A DNA stretch of 64,000 nt. It comes from Bifidobacterium miconisargentati (GTDB taxonomy: Bacteria; Actinomycetota; Actinomycetes; Actinomycetales; Bifidobacteriaceae). Both the position numbers and the translations under genes were made by a program. The notes beneath the pieces are model-generated. The model did no database searches, was not told the DNA's origin, and worked only from the letters and a program-made list of their open reading frames with translations. Shown here piece by piece: positions 8,180 through 16,769 of this stretch. Each line of letters starts with the position of its first letter. Positions within the stretch are counted from its first letter, which is position 1. The stretch lies in assembly GCF_019331675.1 (NCBI RefSeq), contig NZ_JAHBBJ010000001.1:1-64000 (forward strand), written 5' to 3'.

Positions 8180-8206
8180 CTTGTCAACCTCGACAAGGCC
8201 AATATC
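8180..8206 (-). promoter_or_regulatory. Candidate operator upstream of the lipoprotein gene
   Basis: CTTGTC-N6-GACAAG followed by GCCAATATC on the plus strand. The minus-strand reading is GATATTGGC then the inverted repeat. It lies 35 bases before the ATG at 8145. The closest relatives in the window are 6077-6102 and 1807-1821. TTGACAAG within it could serve as a -35 but no convincing -10 follows at the right distance. Confidence 0.5.
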
Positions 8207-8250
8207 CACACGAACCGAAACACGCCACAACGCCAACCACACGCGCATAG

Positions 8251-9135
8251 TCGCACAGGAGAGCCATCCCCATGCGAAAAACGAGGACCACTTGTGCCCG
8301 CTACCGTCTTCGCACCGCCGGTCGTCCTGTGCGAACCGCGCGTACGCTCGCGGATCCATTCCCCATCCGGGCGAGCGAGGAGCGGGACGGCATTCGTCGG
8401 ACGCCGCACTTCGCCGCACCGTGCCCATACATGATGATGGGCGCGCAGGCGGCGGCGCGGACGCCGCCGGGAATCGGACCGCGGGGAGGCAAGACGCGGC
8501 GCGGGTGGCCTTGGCCCATCGGAGAGGAGAAGAGGAGGGAGCGTGGAGCTGGTGGCCTCGGGGTTTCCGGCATTGGCCGATTCGAGGGTCCCGCGCGGTT
8601 CCTGATGTGTTTTGCGCTTGCCTTGCGTTCCGTGCCAATGGCGGTTCCATCGCCCGCGTTTCCCTGTGCGAAGTCGCATGGGAGCGTGGCCGTGCGACTT
8701 CGCACAAACCATGCAGCCGCCTTGCGCGGTGTCGGCGGATTCCGCTCCGGACGGGCGTTCCGATGCGGGGCATGGCGTCACTCAGACCTACTGCCGCTTG
8801 GGTTTCCGGGCGTGGCGGCCGCGCCTTGCGCGGTTTCGTTCGACCTGGGGTCCCTGTCGGGCGTCCGACACGCCGATGCGGGTTCCTCCGGCCTGTCGGA
8901 GCGAAGTCGCACAGGAGCGGTTCCGGTGAACCGTGGCGGAACGTCGGCGTTCCCCTCCCCGCCTACTGCCCATTGGGTTTCGGAGGGTATGCGAAGGCCC
9001 GTCCGGTGTGGTTCCGGACGGGCCTTCCTGTCATGGAGTTCCTGTGCGAATCCCTTCGGGACCCCTTGGTGCGACACGCCTCATGTCGTATGCGAAGTCA
9101 CACAGGATGTATGATTGAGGGGCGTTCGCACAGGA
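8251..9135. repeat. Dispersed TCGCACAGGA repeats (5 exact, 3 near copies, both strands)
   Basis: Exact copies: 8251-8260 (+), 8325-8334 (-), 8907-8916 (+), 9040-9049 (-) and 9126-9135 (+). Near copies: 8664-8673 (-), 8697-8706 (+) and 9098-9107 (+). Four of the eight extend to GCGAAGTCGCACAGGA or a close variant. Copies at 8665-8678 and 8693-8706 form a perfect 14-base inverted repeat. Such spacing and mixed orientation resemble arm-type binding sites of a tyrosine recombinase attachment region, or iterons of a replication origin. No other site in the window was noticed. Confidence 0.6.
8994..9026. terminator. Strong hairpin, 13-bp stem
   Basis: AAGGCCCGTCCGG (8994-9006) and CCGGACGGGCCTT (9014-9026) are perfect complements around a 7-base loop. 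No long T-run follows in either direction, only TTCC on the plus strand. It lies between the accessory region and the 3' end of ychF, so it may act as a boundary terminator for the minus-strand ychF transcript. Confidence 0.55.
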
Positions 9136-9171
9136 TTCGCATAGCGAGAAACGTTGGAATCAAGCCGATTG

Positions 9172-10269
<1,098 letters not shown>

Positions 10270-10300
10270 GATTCCCTAGCTTAGCTGTGGCGGTACCCGT

Positions 10301-11119
10301 TCAGCCGACGATGGCGTCCACGGCGTCGATCACCGCACCGCGGAACCCATCCTTCTCCAACCGGGCCACGCCCTTGATGGTGGTGCCGCCGGGCGAGCAG
10401 ACCGCGTCCTTCATGGCGCCCGGGTGCGTGCCGGTGGCCATGTAAAGCGCACCCACGCCTTCGACCATCTTGGCGGCGAGACGGTATGCGGTCGCGCGCT
10501 GCAGGCCGTACTGCACGCCGGCGTCGCCCAGAGCCTCGATGTACATGTCCGTGAACGCGGGCGCGCAGCCGGCCACCACCATGGCGATGTTCATGTGCGC
10601 GGAATCCACGCGCTCGATGAGGCTGATCGGTTCGAACAGCTCCTCGAAGACGCGGGTCTCCTCGTCGGTCAGCGTGTTGTCCGTTTCGGTCACGAGCACG
10701 CCCTTGCCCACGGCCATCGGAGTGTTCGGGATGGTGCACTGGATATGGATGTCCGTGGGGGCCGCATCCTCACCGTCCTCGCCGGCGAACAGCGACTGGT
10801 ACTTCTTGAGATCCCAGCCGGCCGCGATGGAGACCACGATCTTGCCGGGGCGGGCGAGTTCCCCGGCCAGCGGCTTGATCACGGTTTCGATCTGGTAGGG
10901 CTTGATGGCGATGATCACCACGTCAGCGGCGGCCACCACTTCGATGGGATTGTGCAGCGGCCGGGCGCCCACTTCGGCGCAGGTCCGTTCCAGCTTGTCG
11001 TAATGGGCGGCGCAGGCCACGATCTGTCCGCCGTTGACCACGCCGGCGTCGACCAGTCCCTTGGCGATGGCCTGGGCCATGTTGCCGTATCCGATGAATC
11101 CGATGGTGAGGTTGCTCAT
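10301..11119 (-). CDS. proC: Pyrroline-5-carboxylate reductase
   Basis: 272 residues. It catalyses the last step of proline synthesis, reducing 1-pyrroline-5-carboxylate with NAD(P)H. The N-terminal Rossmann motif is IGFIGYGNMAQAIAKGL; VIIAIKPYQ is the typical strand-KP signature; the C-terminal dimer domain has GDAGVQYGLQRATAYRL and HPGAMKDAVCSPGGTTIKGV, the P5CR signature. The ATG at 11119 follows AAAGGAATCAGC. It starts only 11 bases after the stop of the prolyl aminopeptidase gene, so the two are probably co-transcribed. Confidence 0.95.
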   Translation of the reverse strand: MSNLTIGFIGYGNMAQAIAKGLVDAGVVNGGQIVACAAHYDKLERTCAEVGARPLHNPIEVVAAADVVIIAIKPYQIETVIKPLAGELARPGKIVVSIAAGWDLKKYQSLFAGEDGEDAAPTDIHIQCTIPNTPMAVGKGVLVTETDNTLTDEETRVFEELFEPISLIERVDSAHMNIAMVVAGCAPAFTDMYIEALGDAGVQYGLQRATAYRLAAKMVEGVGALYMATGTHPGAMKDAVCSPGGTTIKGVARLEKDGFRGAVIDAVDAIVG

Positions 11120-11130
11120 GCTGATTCCTT

Positions 11131-12588
11131 TCAGAACAGTTCTTCGAGGTCGCCGCGGTTCAGGGCCTCGTTCCACAGATGCTTGAACACCAGCGAGCCG
11201 TGCAGCCCGTCGTGTTCGAATTCGTTGGTCACCCAGGCGTGGCTGTTGCCCACGCGGCTCAGCGTGTCAAGCTGCATGCCGGAGTCCACGTACATGTCGT
11301 CGAAGTAGACGGCGGCCTGCAGCGGCACTTCGTTACGGGCCAGCTGCTCCTCGTCGTAGATCACGCCGAACCGCGTGTCGTCCATGAGCACGTCCATAGC
11401 GGGCTTGAACGGGCGCAGCGCACTCTCCTGCTCGAACATCCACGGGAACATCGCCTCGCCGGTGAAGTTGAGCGGGCGCACGTCGGTGCCGAATTCGGAC
11501 CGGCTGTCACGCACGCGCTGCGCAGCCCAGCGGATGGGTTCGTCCAGCTCGCCGTTGGCGTAGATGAACTCCTGCAGCGGCCAGTACAGCGGGCGGGAGG
11601 AGGTGGCGTTCATCACCTTGGCCAGGAACTCGTCGGAAAGATCGGCGTCCGCGCAAGACGAACCGTCGCCGGTCAGGAAGGCGTCGTCGAGAATCCAATG
11701 CACCCGTTCGAAGCTCGGCTTCATGCCGAAATCGGAGCCGAGGCACTGCAGTCGTTCCACGGTCAGCGGATCGCCGTTCGGCAGCAGCGGGAATCCGTGG
11801 GCGGCCATGCCAGCGATCAACCCCAACCGGTGGTCGACGTCGGTTTCGGCCATGGAGCCAAGCACCGAATCGTTCAGCTTCGCGGTGAATTCGGCGACGT
11901 CTTCCACGGTCGGCAGCTTGTCCGCCAGGGTTTCCACGCGCTCCACGTCCTGCGGGTAGCGCGCATAGAACTGCGCGGTCTTACGGGCCATGCGCGGGAA
12001 CGTGTGCTCGTACACCTCAGTGGCGTCGGCCGGCACGTGCGGGATGCCGCCGGTGGTGAAGCTGGCGATTACGCCGGCCGGGAACAGTGACAGGTAGGTG
12101 AGCGTCAGGAACCCGCCGTAGCTCTGGCCCATCGTGACCCATTTGCGGCCGCCGAATTCGGTCAGGCGCAGGTGTTCGAAGTCGCGCACGATGGAATCGG
12201 CTAGGAACTCCTTCAGGTAGTCGGCCTGCGCGCGGGCGTCAGCACCGGCGGCAGCCAGTCGGGCCATGGTGTGCGTGTCCACGCGGGAGGAGCGTCCGGT
12301 GCCGCGCTGGTCGGGCAGGATCACGCGGAAATGCTTGGTGGCCTCCTCGATCCAGCCGTCGCTGGTCGGGCTGTTGAGTCGCGGGCCTGCGCCGCCGGGG
12401 CCTCCCTGCAGGAAGACGAGCAGCGGCAGGTCGTCGTGCACGTGTTCGGGCGTGGTGACCACCCGGTAGAACAGTTTGATGGTTTCGCCGTCGAAGGCCT
12501 GGCCGGGTTCATGGCCGGTCCAGTCCAGCGGCACATCGATGGAGTGGTCCTCGATGGCGAGGCCGGGTACATAGTATTTGCTCAGCAT
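11131..12588 (-). CDS. pip: Prolyl aminopeptidase-like alpha/beta hydrolase
   Basis: 485 residues, longer than the ~310-residue classic proline iminopeptidase and like the larger S33 type. LQGGPGGAGPR (about 60-70) is the oxyanion-hole HGGPG motif in a QGGPGG form; LPDQRGTGRS follows; GQSYGGF places the nucleophile serine at about residue 156. It would release N-terminal proline or similar residues from peptides in the cytoplasm. The ATG at 12588 is chosen over 12594 because AAGGA then has normal spacing. It is directly upstream of proC in the same direction, linking proline salvage from peptides with proline synthesis. Confidence 0.85.
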   Translation of the reverse strand: MLSKYYVPGLAIEDHSIDVPLDWTGHEPGQAFDGETIKLFYRVVTTPEHVHDDLPLLVFLQGGPGGAGPRLNSPTSDGWIEEATKHFRVILPDQRGTGRSSRVDTHTMARLAAAGADARAQADYLKEFLADSIVRDFEHLRLTEFGGRKWVTMGQSYGGFLTLTYLSLFPAGVIASFTTGGIPHVPADATEVYEHTFPRMARKTAQFYARYPQDVERVETLADKLPTVEDVAEFTAKLNDSVLGSMAETDVDHRLGLIAGMAAHGFPLLPNGDPLTVERLQCLGSDFGMKPSFERVHWILDDAFLTGDGSSCADADLSDEFLAKVMNATSSRPLYWPLQEFIYANGELDEPIRWAAQRVRDSRSEFGTDVRPLNFTGEAMFPWMFEQESALRPFKPAMDVLMDDTRFGVIYDEEQLARNEVPLQAAVYFDDMYVDSGMQLDTLSRVGNSHAWVTNEFEHDGLHGSLVFKHLWNEALNRGDLEELF

Positions 12589-12669
12589 GGTCATGTCCTT
12601 GACTCTAGCCCACAAATCAGTCCTGCGGGTGATGCCGGCTGGCTTGCGGACGGGTTAGCCTTGGGGACT

Positions 12670-15216
12670 ATGGAAATTCCGGGATGGTTTGTGCGCGCCC
12701 GCGCCTGGTTCTCCGGCAGGTCGGGCCGCATGCTGGTGTTCGACGCATTGCTGGGCGTGATTTTCGTCGGCCTGTCCGTGCCGATGGTCACCAGCACGGC
12801 TTCGGAAACCAATCCGGGTCTGCTGTTCTCCTCGTCCGCGCTTTCGATGATGCTTTGGGAACTGCCGATCATGGTGCCGATGACGTTGCGCCGCGTGCGT
12901 CCCGAACTTGCCGCGTGGCTGTACGTGGGGTTGACCGTCGCCCATCTGCTGGCCGGCCCGGCGGCGGTGTACAGCGACTTTCTGGCACCGGTGCTGTTGT
13001 ATTCGGTGCTCGTGTACGGCGGCGCGCGGCATACGACGCGATTCGTGGCGGTGGCGTTCGCGATGAGCGTGCTGACCGGAGCGGTGTGGTCGGTCGCGTT
13101 CAATCTGGGCCCGCTGTTCGGCACCGGCGATACCGGCACCATCGTCTGGACCGGCTGGCTGCCCACCGCCACGACCCTGCCGGTGTGTCCGGGTATTTCC
13201 TCGATCGATGCAGTCAGTTCCGCGTCCGGTTCCTGCGGCACCAAAATACTGGAGGACGCCGCCATACTGGCCGCGATAATCGGATTGAGCATGCTCAGCG
13301 TGACCGTGATGGCGTTCTGGCAGCGGGCCCGGCGGGCCACGGTGGAGGCCATGCGCGAGCGCAACGCCTCGATCATCGCCCGCGAGGCGGAGGAGACTCG
13401 CATCGCCGCGCTGGCTGAACGTGCGCGCATCGCCCGTGACATGCACGACGTGGTGGCGCATACGTTGTCCACGATCATCGTGCAGTCGGACGGCGGCCGG
13501 TATGCGGGGGCTTCGGATCTCGAGGTCGCGCGGAAGACCATGGGCACGATCAGACATGAGGCCGAGCGTGCACAGCATGACATGCAGCGGCTGTTCTCAG
13601 TGTTCGGCGCGCGTTCCGGCACCGGATACGCCGATATCCCCTCGCTGTTCGATGGGCCCTTGGTCGTCTCCCGCAATGTCACCGGACAGGTGGCCCCGGA
13701 TCGTCTTGGCGCGAAGACGAGCGAGGCGGTGTTCCGTCTGGTGCAGGAGTCGCTGACGAACACACGCAAGCACGCCGGCGCCGGCGCCCGGGTCAAGATC
13801 GACGAAATCTGGTCGGACGACATGTTGTCCATTACGATTGCGGACAATGGTCGCGGCGCCGCTTCGGCCGCGGACGGACACGCGCCGGGCTACGGACTGA
13901 TCGGCATGCGCGAGCGCGTCGAATCGGCGGGCGGCAGCGTCACGGCCGGGCCAGGGCCGAACGGCGGGTTCATCGTGGCGGCGACCATTCCGCTCTCCCC
14001 CGCAGCCGAAACCGCCGGTAACGCCGATTCCGTGAATGCCTCCGAAGGCATGGAATCGGATGGCAATCGTATCGGCAGCCGTTTCGACGATGCCGAGCGA
14101 TCCCGCATGGCAGCCGGCAACGTCGATGCCCATACGCGGCCCAGCGTCATGCCCGCCACATCGCTCTCCCGTGCATGGACCCGCCTATGGTCCCGGATGC
14201 GAACGTTCGCTCGACAGCTCAAGTCCAAGCCGCTCGACCAGGGCGACGGGTATGAGCTGAATTGGATCGGACGCCTGTCCCAGTGGACCGAACGCCACTA
14301 CCTACTGGTGGACACGGCATGCGCCGTGGCGCTGATGTCACTGTTCGATTCGGCCACGTTCGGTGATCTGCAATGGCAGACGACCTATGGATCGGGGGTT
14401 CCCCACCCGGTGACCACGACACTGACCATCATTCTGTTGGCCCCGTTGGCGTTTCGCCGTCGTTTCCCGGAGGCCAGCGCGCTGGCCGTAGCGATTATGG
14501 GCTTCCTGCAGCTGTTGATCGTGCCCACCGTACTGACGATCAACATGTTAGCGTTGGTGTTCGTGTATTCGGCGGTGCTGTACGGCCGGGAACGGGTATG
14601 GCACTGGGTGAGTGTGGCACTGGTGATCGATGCGTGGATGTTCGGCGTCAAGATAATGGCCGGGTGGAATGGCGAGAGTTCGCTGGCCCGATTCGTGCTG
14701 TCCGCCAACTACGGAACGCTGAACAAGTGGGGTATCGTGCTTTCCGGACTGCTGCCGGGCGGCATGGTGATGCTCGCCGGGTTCGCCTGCATCGCGGCAG
14801 CACGGTGGATTCGTTCGCGCGGGTCGAACGCGCTGGTGTTGCAGCAGCGTGAGGAGGCGTTGCGCGCCGAGCGGGAGCGGCAGAAGGTGCTGGCGGCGAA
14901 TCTGGAACGTGAGCGCATCGGCGCTGCCATGCAGGCCGAGGTGATGGCCACACTGGAATCGGTGATCGTCCAGGCGGATGAGGGCTTGGCCATGCTGAAC
15001 GCCTCTCCGGCTCCCGACGGCGCGCAGATCGCGGCCTCGTTCGCCGCTATCGGCGCGCGCGGCCGTGCGGCGCTGGCCCATATGCGAGGATTGCTGAAGG
15101 TGCTGCGCGAGACCGGTTTCAGCGACGAGGCGCACGAGGGCGTGCAGCCGTCGATGCAGCTCGCGCCGGCGGCGTCGCTGGACAGTCAGCTGCATGCGGC
15201 CGGGCGCGGTCAGTAG
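12670..15216 (+). CDS. Double-sensor histidine kinase with a degenerate second half
   Basis: 848 residues. Residues ~15-235 hold several membrane helices. ERARIARDMHDVVAHTLS is a HisKA_3 (DesK/NarX-type) phosphoacceptor site with His259. DNGRG at D392 and GYGLIGMRERV are the ATPase boxes, ending near 443. After a linker a second set of membrane helices (~535-700) leads into another helical segment, ERERIGAAMQAEVMATLES, which aligns with the first phosphoacceptor site but has Gln755 in place of His. No second ATPase domain follows. The start is the only ATG beyond the divergent pip gene; its ribosome binding site is weak. The cognate regulator is probably the gene at 15647, separated by a MITE-like repeat. 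Confidence 0.85.
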   Translation: MEIPGWFVRARAWFSGRSGRMLVFDALLGVIFVGLSVPMVTSTASETNPGLLFSSSALSMMLWELPIMVPMTLRRVRPELAAWLYVGLTVAHLLAGPAAVYSDFLAPVLLYSVLVYGGARHTTRFVAVAFAMSVLTGAVWSVAFNLGPLFGTGDTGTIVWTGWLPTATTLPVCPGISSIDAVSSASGSCGTKILEDAAILAAIIGLSMLSVTVMAFWQRARRATVEAMRERNASIIAREAEETRIAALAERARIARDMHDVVAHTLSTIIVQSDGGRYAGASDLEVARKTMGTIRHEAERAQHDMQRLFSVFGARSGTGYADIPSLFDGPLVVSRNVTGQVAPDRLGAKTSEAVFRLVQESLTNTRKHAGAGARVKIDEIWSDDMLSITIADNGRGAASAADGHAPGYGLIGMRERVESAGGSVTAGPGPNGGFIVAATIPLSPAAETAGNADSVNASEGMESDGNRIGSRFDDAERSRMAAGNVDAHTRPSVMPATSLSRAWTRLWSRMRTFARQLKSKPLDQGDGYELNWIGRLSQWTERHYLLVDTACAVALMSLFDSATFGDLQWQTTYGSGVPHPVTTTLTIILLAPLAFRRRFPEASALAVAIMGFLQLLIVPTVLTINMLALVFVYSAVLYGRERVWHWVSVALVIDAWMFGVKIMAGWNGESSLARFVLSANYGTLNKWGIVLSGLLPGGMVMLAGFACIAAARWIRSRGSNALVLQQREEALRAERERQKVLAANLERERIGAAMQAEVMATLESVIVQADEGLAMLNASPAPDGAQIAASFAAIGARGRAALAHMRGLLKVLRETGFSDEAHEGVQPSMQLAPAASLDSQLHAAGRGQ

Positions 15217-15646
15217 CCGCAGACCGACCGCGATTTTCGGAAGGCCCTGTTAAACCAAGATTGACATGGCCCTTATTCTTGGCTCCCCTTGTCAGGACAT
15301 TGCCGTAAGGCAAACAGTGAAGCTGTTTGTAGGCAATGTGTGAGACGACAGTCGAGTCAGCGGAGCGCGAACGAAGTTCGTCCTTGATTGCGGTAGAGCC
15401 GTCGGCGAAGCCGACTGAGGGGTAGTCAGACATGGATTCATGTCAACCTTGGTTTAACAGGGCCTTCCGAAAAGCTCCGTCAGGCCCGAGATCGGCACGT
15501 CAATGCTGTCCGGGCCTTTGTCAGAGGGCTTATCGGCGAAGTCGGCTGAGAGATCGTCTGCCTCGGCGCAAATCGATCAACTTTCAGGGAACAATCAGGG
15601 TGGCCGTGAACCGTCATCCGTAAAGAGCATGGATAGAGTGGAAGGC
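15217..15646. other. Interval between kinase and regulator, mostly filled by a repeat element
   Basis: 430 bases lie between the kinase stop and the regulator start. 15234-15473 is a terminal-inverted-repeat element. The remaining ~170 bases hold no gene; GAGAGATCGTC and AT-rich patches could include a promoter for the regulator but I could not place one. Confidence 0.5.
15234..15473. mobile_element. MITE-like element, 240 bp, perfect 26-bp terminal inverted repeats
   Basis: Bases 15234-15259 are the exact complement of 15448-15473. The ends carry GGCCCTGTTAAACC. The interior contains CTTGGCTCCCCTTGTCAGG, a GCAAACAG/CTGTTTG hairpin, AACGAAGTTCGT, and GCCGACTGAGGGGTAGTC. A diverged copy is at 31950-32175, and the GGCTCCCC/GACTGAGGGG module recurs at 16497-16610 and 23202-23392. 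It has no transposase and no clear target duplication. Its ends resemble those of IS elements, so it was probably mobilised in trans. Confidence 0.75.
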
Positions 15647-16492
15647 ATGAACGAAAGCAACAGCATTCGCGTGGTCATCGCGGACGACCAGGAACTGGTC
15701 CGCGCCGGATTCGCCATGGTGATCGGCTCGCAGCCGGATATGGAGGTGGTCGGACAGGCCGGTGACGGTGGGGAGGCCGTGACGTTGTCCGAAACGTTGC
15801 GCCCGGATGTGGTGCTGATGGATGTGCGTATGCCCGGTATGGACGGGATCGAGGCCACGAGGCGCATCACCGCGCTGACGGGCTCGGTCGGTGGCGCCGA
15901 TGCGCAGGCAGACGCGCTCCTCCCCCGCTCCACGCGCGTCATTATTCTGACCACATTCGATTTGGACGAGTATGTGATGGCGGCGATCAACGCCGGTGCG
16001 TCCGGGTTCCTGCTGAAGGACACGGAGCCGGAGACGCTGCTCAATTCGATCCGCACGGTGTTCAACGGCAACGCGATCATCGCGCCGTCCGCCACGAAGC
16101 GGCTTATCGAGAAGATGATGCAGGACGGCTACGCCACGGGCAATGCGTCGGGCGGCGTAGCGAACGTTGGCATGGGTGCCGATGCCGCGGGCGTTCCCGG
16201 GGACGGCATCGGCACCGGAGGCTCCCCCGCTGTCGGAAACCCGCCGGCTGGCATCTCGGCCGCGAATGGCTCACAACCGTTCTACACGGATCCGGAACTG
16301 GACCTGCTCACCGACCGCGAACGCGAGGTGTTGGTGGAAATCGCCCACGGATTGAGCAACCAGGAAATCGCGGACAAACTGTTCATCTCCCTGCCCACGG
16401 TGAAGACCCACGTGGCGCACATCCTGGCGAAGATCAACGCCCGCGATCGCGTCCAGGCCGTCGTCTTCGCCTACGACAACCGGCTGGTATAG
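15647..16492 (+). CDS. NarL/LuxR-family response regulator
   Basis: 281 residues. A receiver domain (IRVVIADDQELVRAG; D59 in VVLMDVRMPGMDG; later a Thr and FLLKD lysine) is followed by a Gly/Ala-rich linker of about 50 residues, longer than usual, and a LuxR HTH (LLTDREREVLVEIAHGLSN, LFISLPTVKTHVAHILAKI). It would bind DNA after phosphorylation by the kinase at 12670-15216. Start choice is uncertain: the ATG at 15647 fits the domain, while one at 15629 is in frame; neither has an ideal ribosome binding site. A palindromic repeat follows directly. Confidence 0.9.
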   Translation: MNESNSIRVVIADDQELVRAGFAMVIGSQPDMEVVGQAGDGGEAVTLSETLRPDVVLMDVRMPGMDGIEATRRITALTGSVGGADAQADALLPRSTRVIILTTFDLDEYVMAAINAGASGFLLKDTEPETLLNSIRTVFNGNAIIAPSATKRLIEKMMQDGYATGNASGGVANVGMGADAAGVPGDGIGTGGSPAVGNPPAGISAANGSQPFYTDPELDLLTDREREVLVEIAHGLSNQEIADKLFISLPTVKTHVAHILAKINARDRVQAVVFAYDNRLV

Positions 16493-16496
16493 CTTT

Positions 16497-16610
16497 TGGC
16501 TCCCCTCTCTGAGGGGAGCTGTCAGCGAAGCTGACTGAGGGGAGTACTGATGCGATGAGCTCCCCTCAGTCTCACTTCGTTCAACAGCTCCCCTCAGAGA
16601 GGGGAGCCAG
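16497..16610. repeat. Palindromic intergenic repeat of the GGCTCCCC family
   Basis: The left arm, starting TTGGCTCCCCTCTCTGAGG, and the right arm, ending CAGAGAGGGGAGCCA, are near-complete complements over about 48 bases each. Each arm has its own internal hairpin (GCTGTCAGCGAAGCTGAC). It lies between two convergent genes and can act as a bidirectional terminator. It shares its core with the elements at 15234, 23202 and 31950. Confidence 0.7.
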
Positions 16611-16621
16611 CTTCACATCCC

Positions 16622-16769
16622 CCGTCAGGCTTCGGCCAGAGCCTCCACCAGCTGAGCCGTGAAGCGGGAAGTCCAGTGGACTTCCCGTAGGCGAAGTGAG
16701 CGGCCATGCCGCGAAGGCCGCCGGTGGAGCGGCGGCCGATGCCGTCAGGCTTCGGCCAGAGCCTCCACC
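16622..16769. repeat. 28-bp direct repeat duplicating the 3' end of the permease gene
   Basis: 16622-16649 and 16742-16769 are identical over 28 bases, 120 bases apart. The second copy contains the permease stop codon (16745-16747). The first is an orphan copy of the last codons plus stop. Between them is a 10-bp-stem hairpin (16665-16687, CGGGAAGTCC and GGACTTCCCG). This looks like a segment insertion or slippage duplication at the end of the gene. Confidence 0.65.

Larger units (their letters stand above)
8146..9171. other. Gene-poor junction region with dispersed repeats
   Basis: About 1 kb separates the accessory genes from ychF. Frames here lack ribosome binding sites and read as low-complexity sequence. 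Visible structure: the operator motif at 8180-8206, a cluster of 10-base repeats (8251-9135), two related segments starting near 8788 and 8962 that share CCTACTGCC and TTGGGTTTC, a perfect inverted repeat at 8665-8706, and a strong hairpin at 8994-9026. The nearest chromosomal gene begins immediately beyond, so this is probably the end of the accessory element. Confidence 0.5.

Noticed and set aside
12271..12669. In-frame N-terminal extension of the double-sensor kinase
   Set aside because: It would overlap the divergent pip gene for 300 bases and has no start with a ribosome binding site.
15234..16610. Regularly repeated GGCTCCCC units as a CRISPR array
   Set aside because: The repeats are palindromic arms of scattered single elements with no regular spacers; no cas gene is present.
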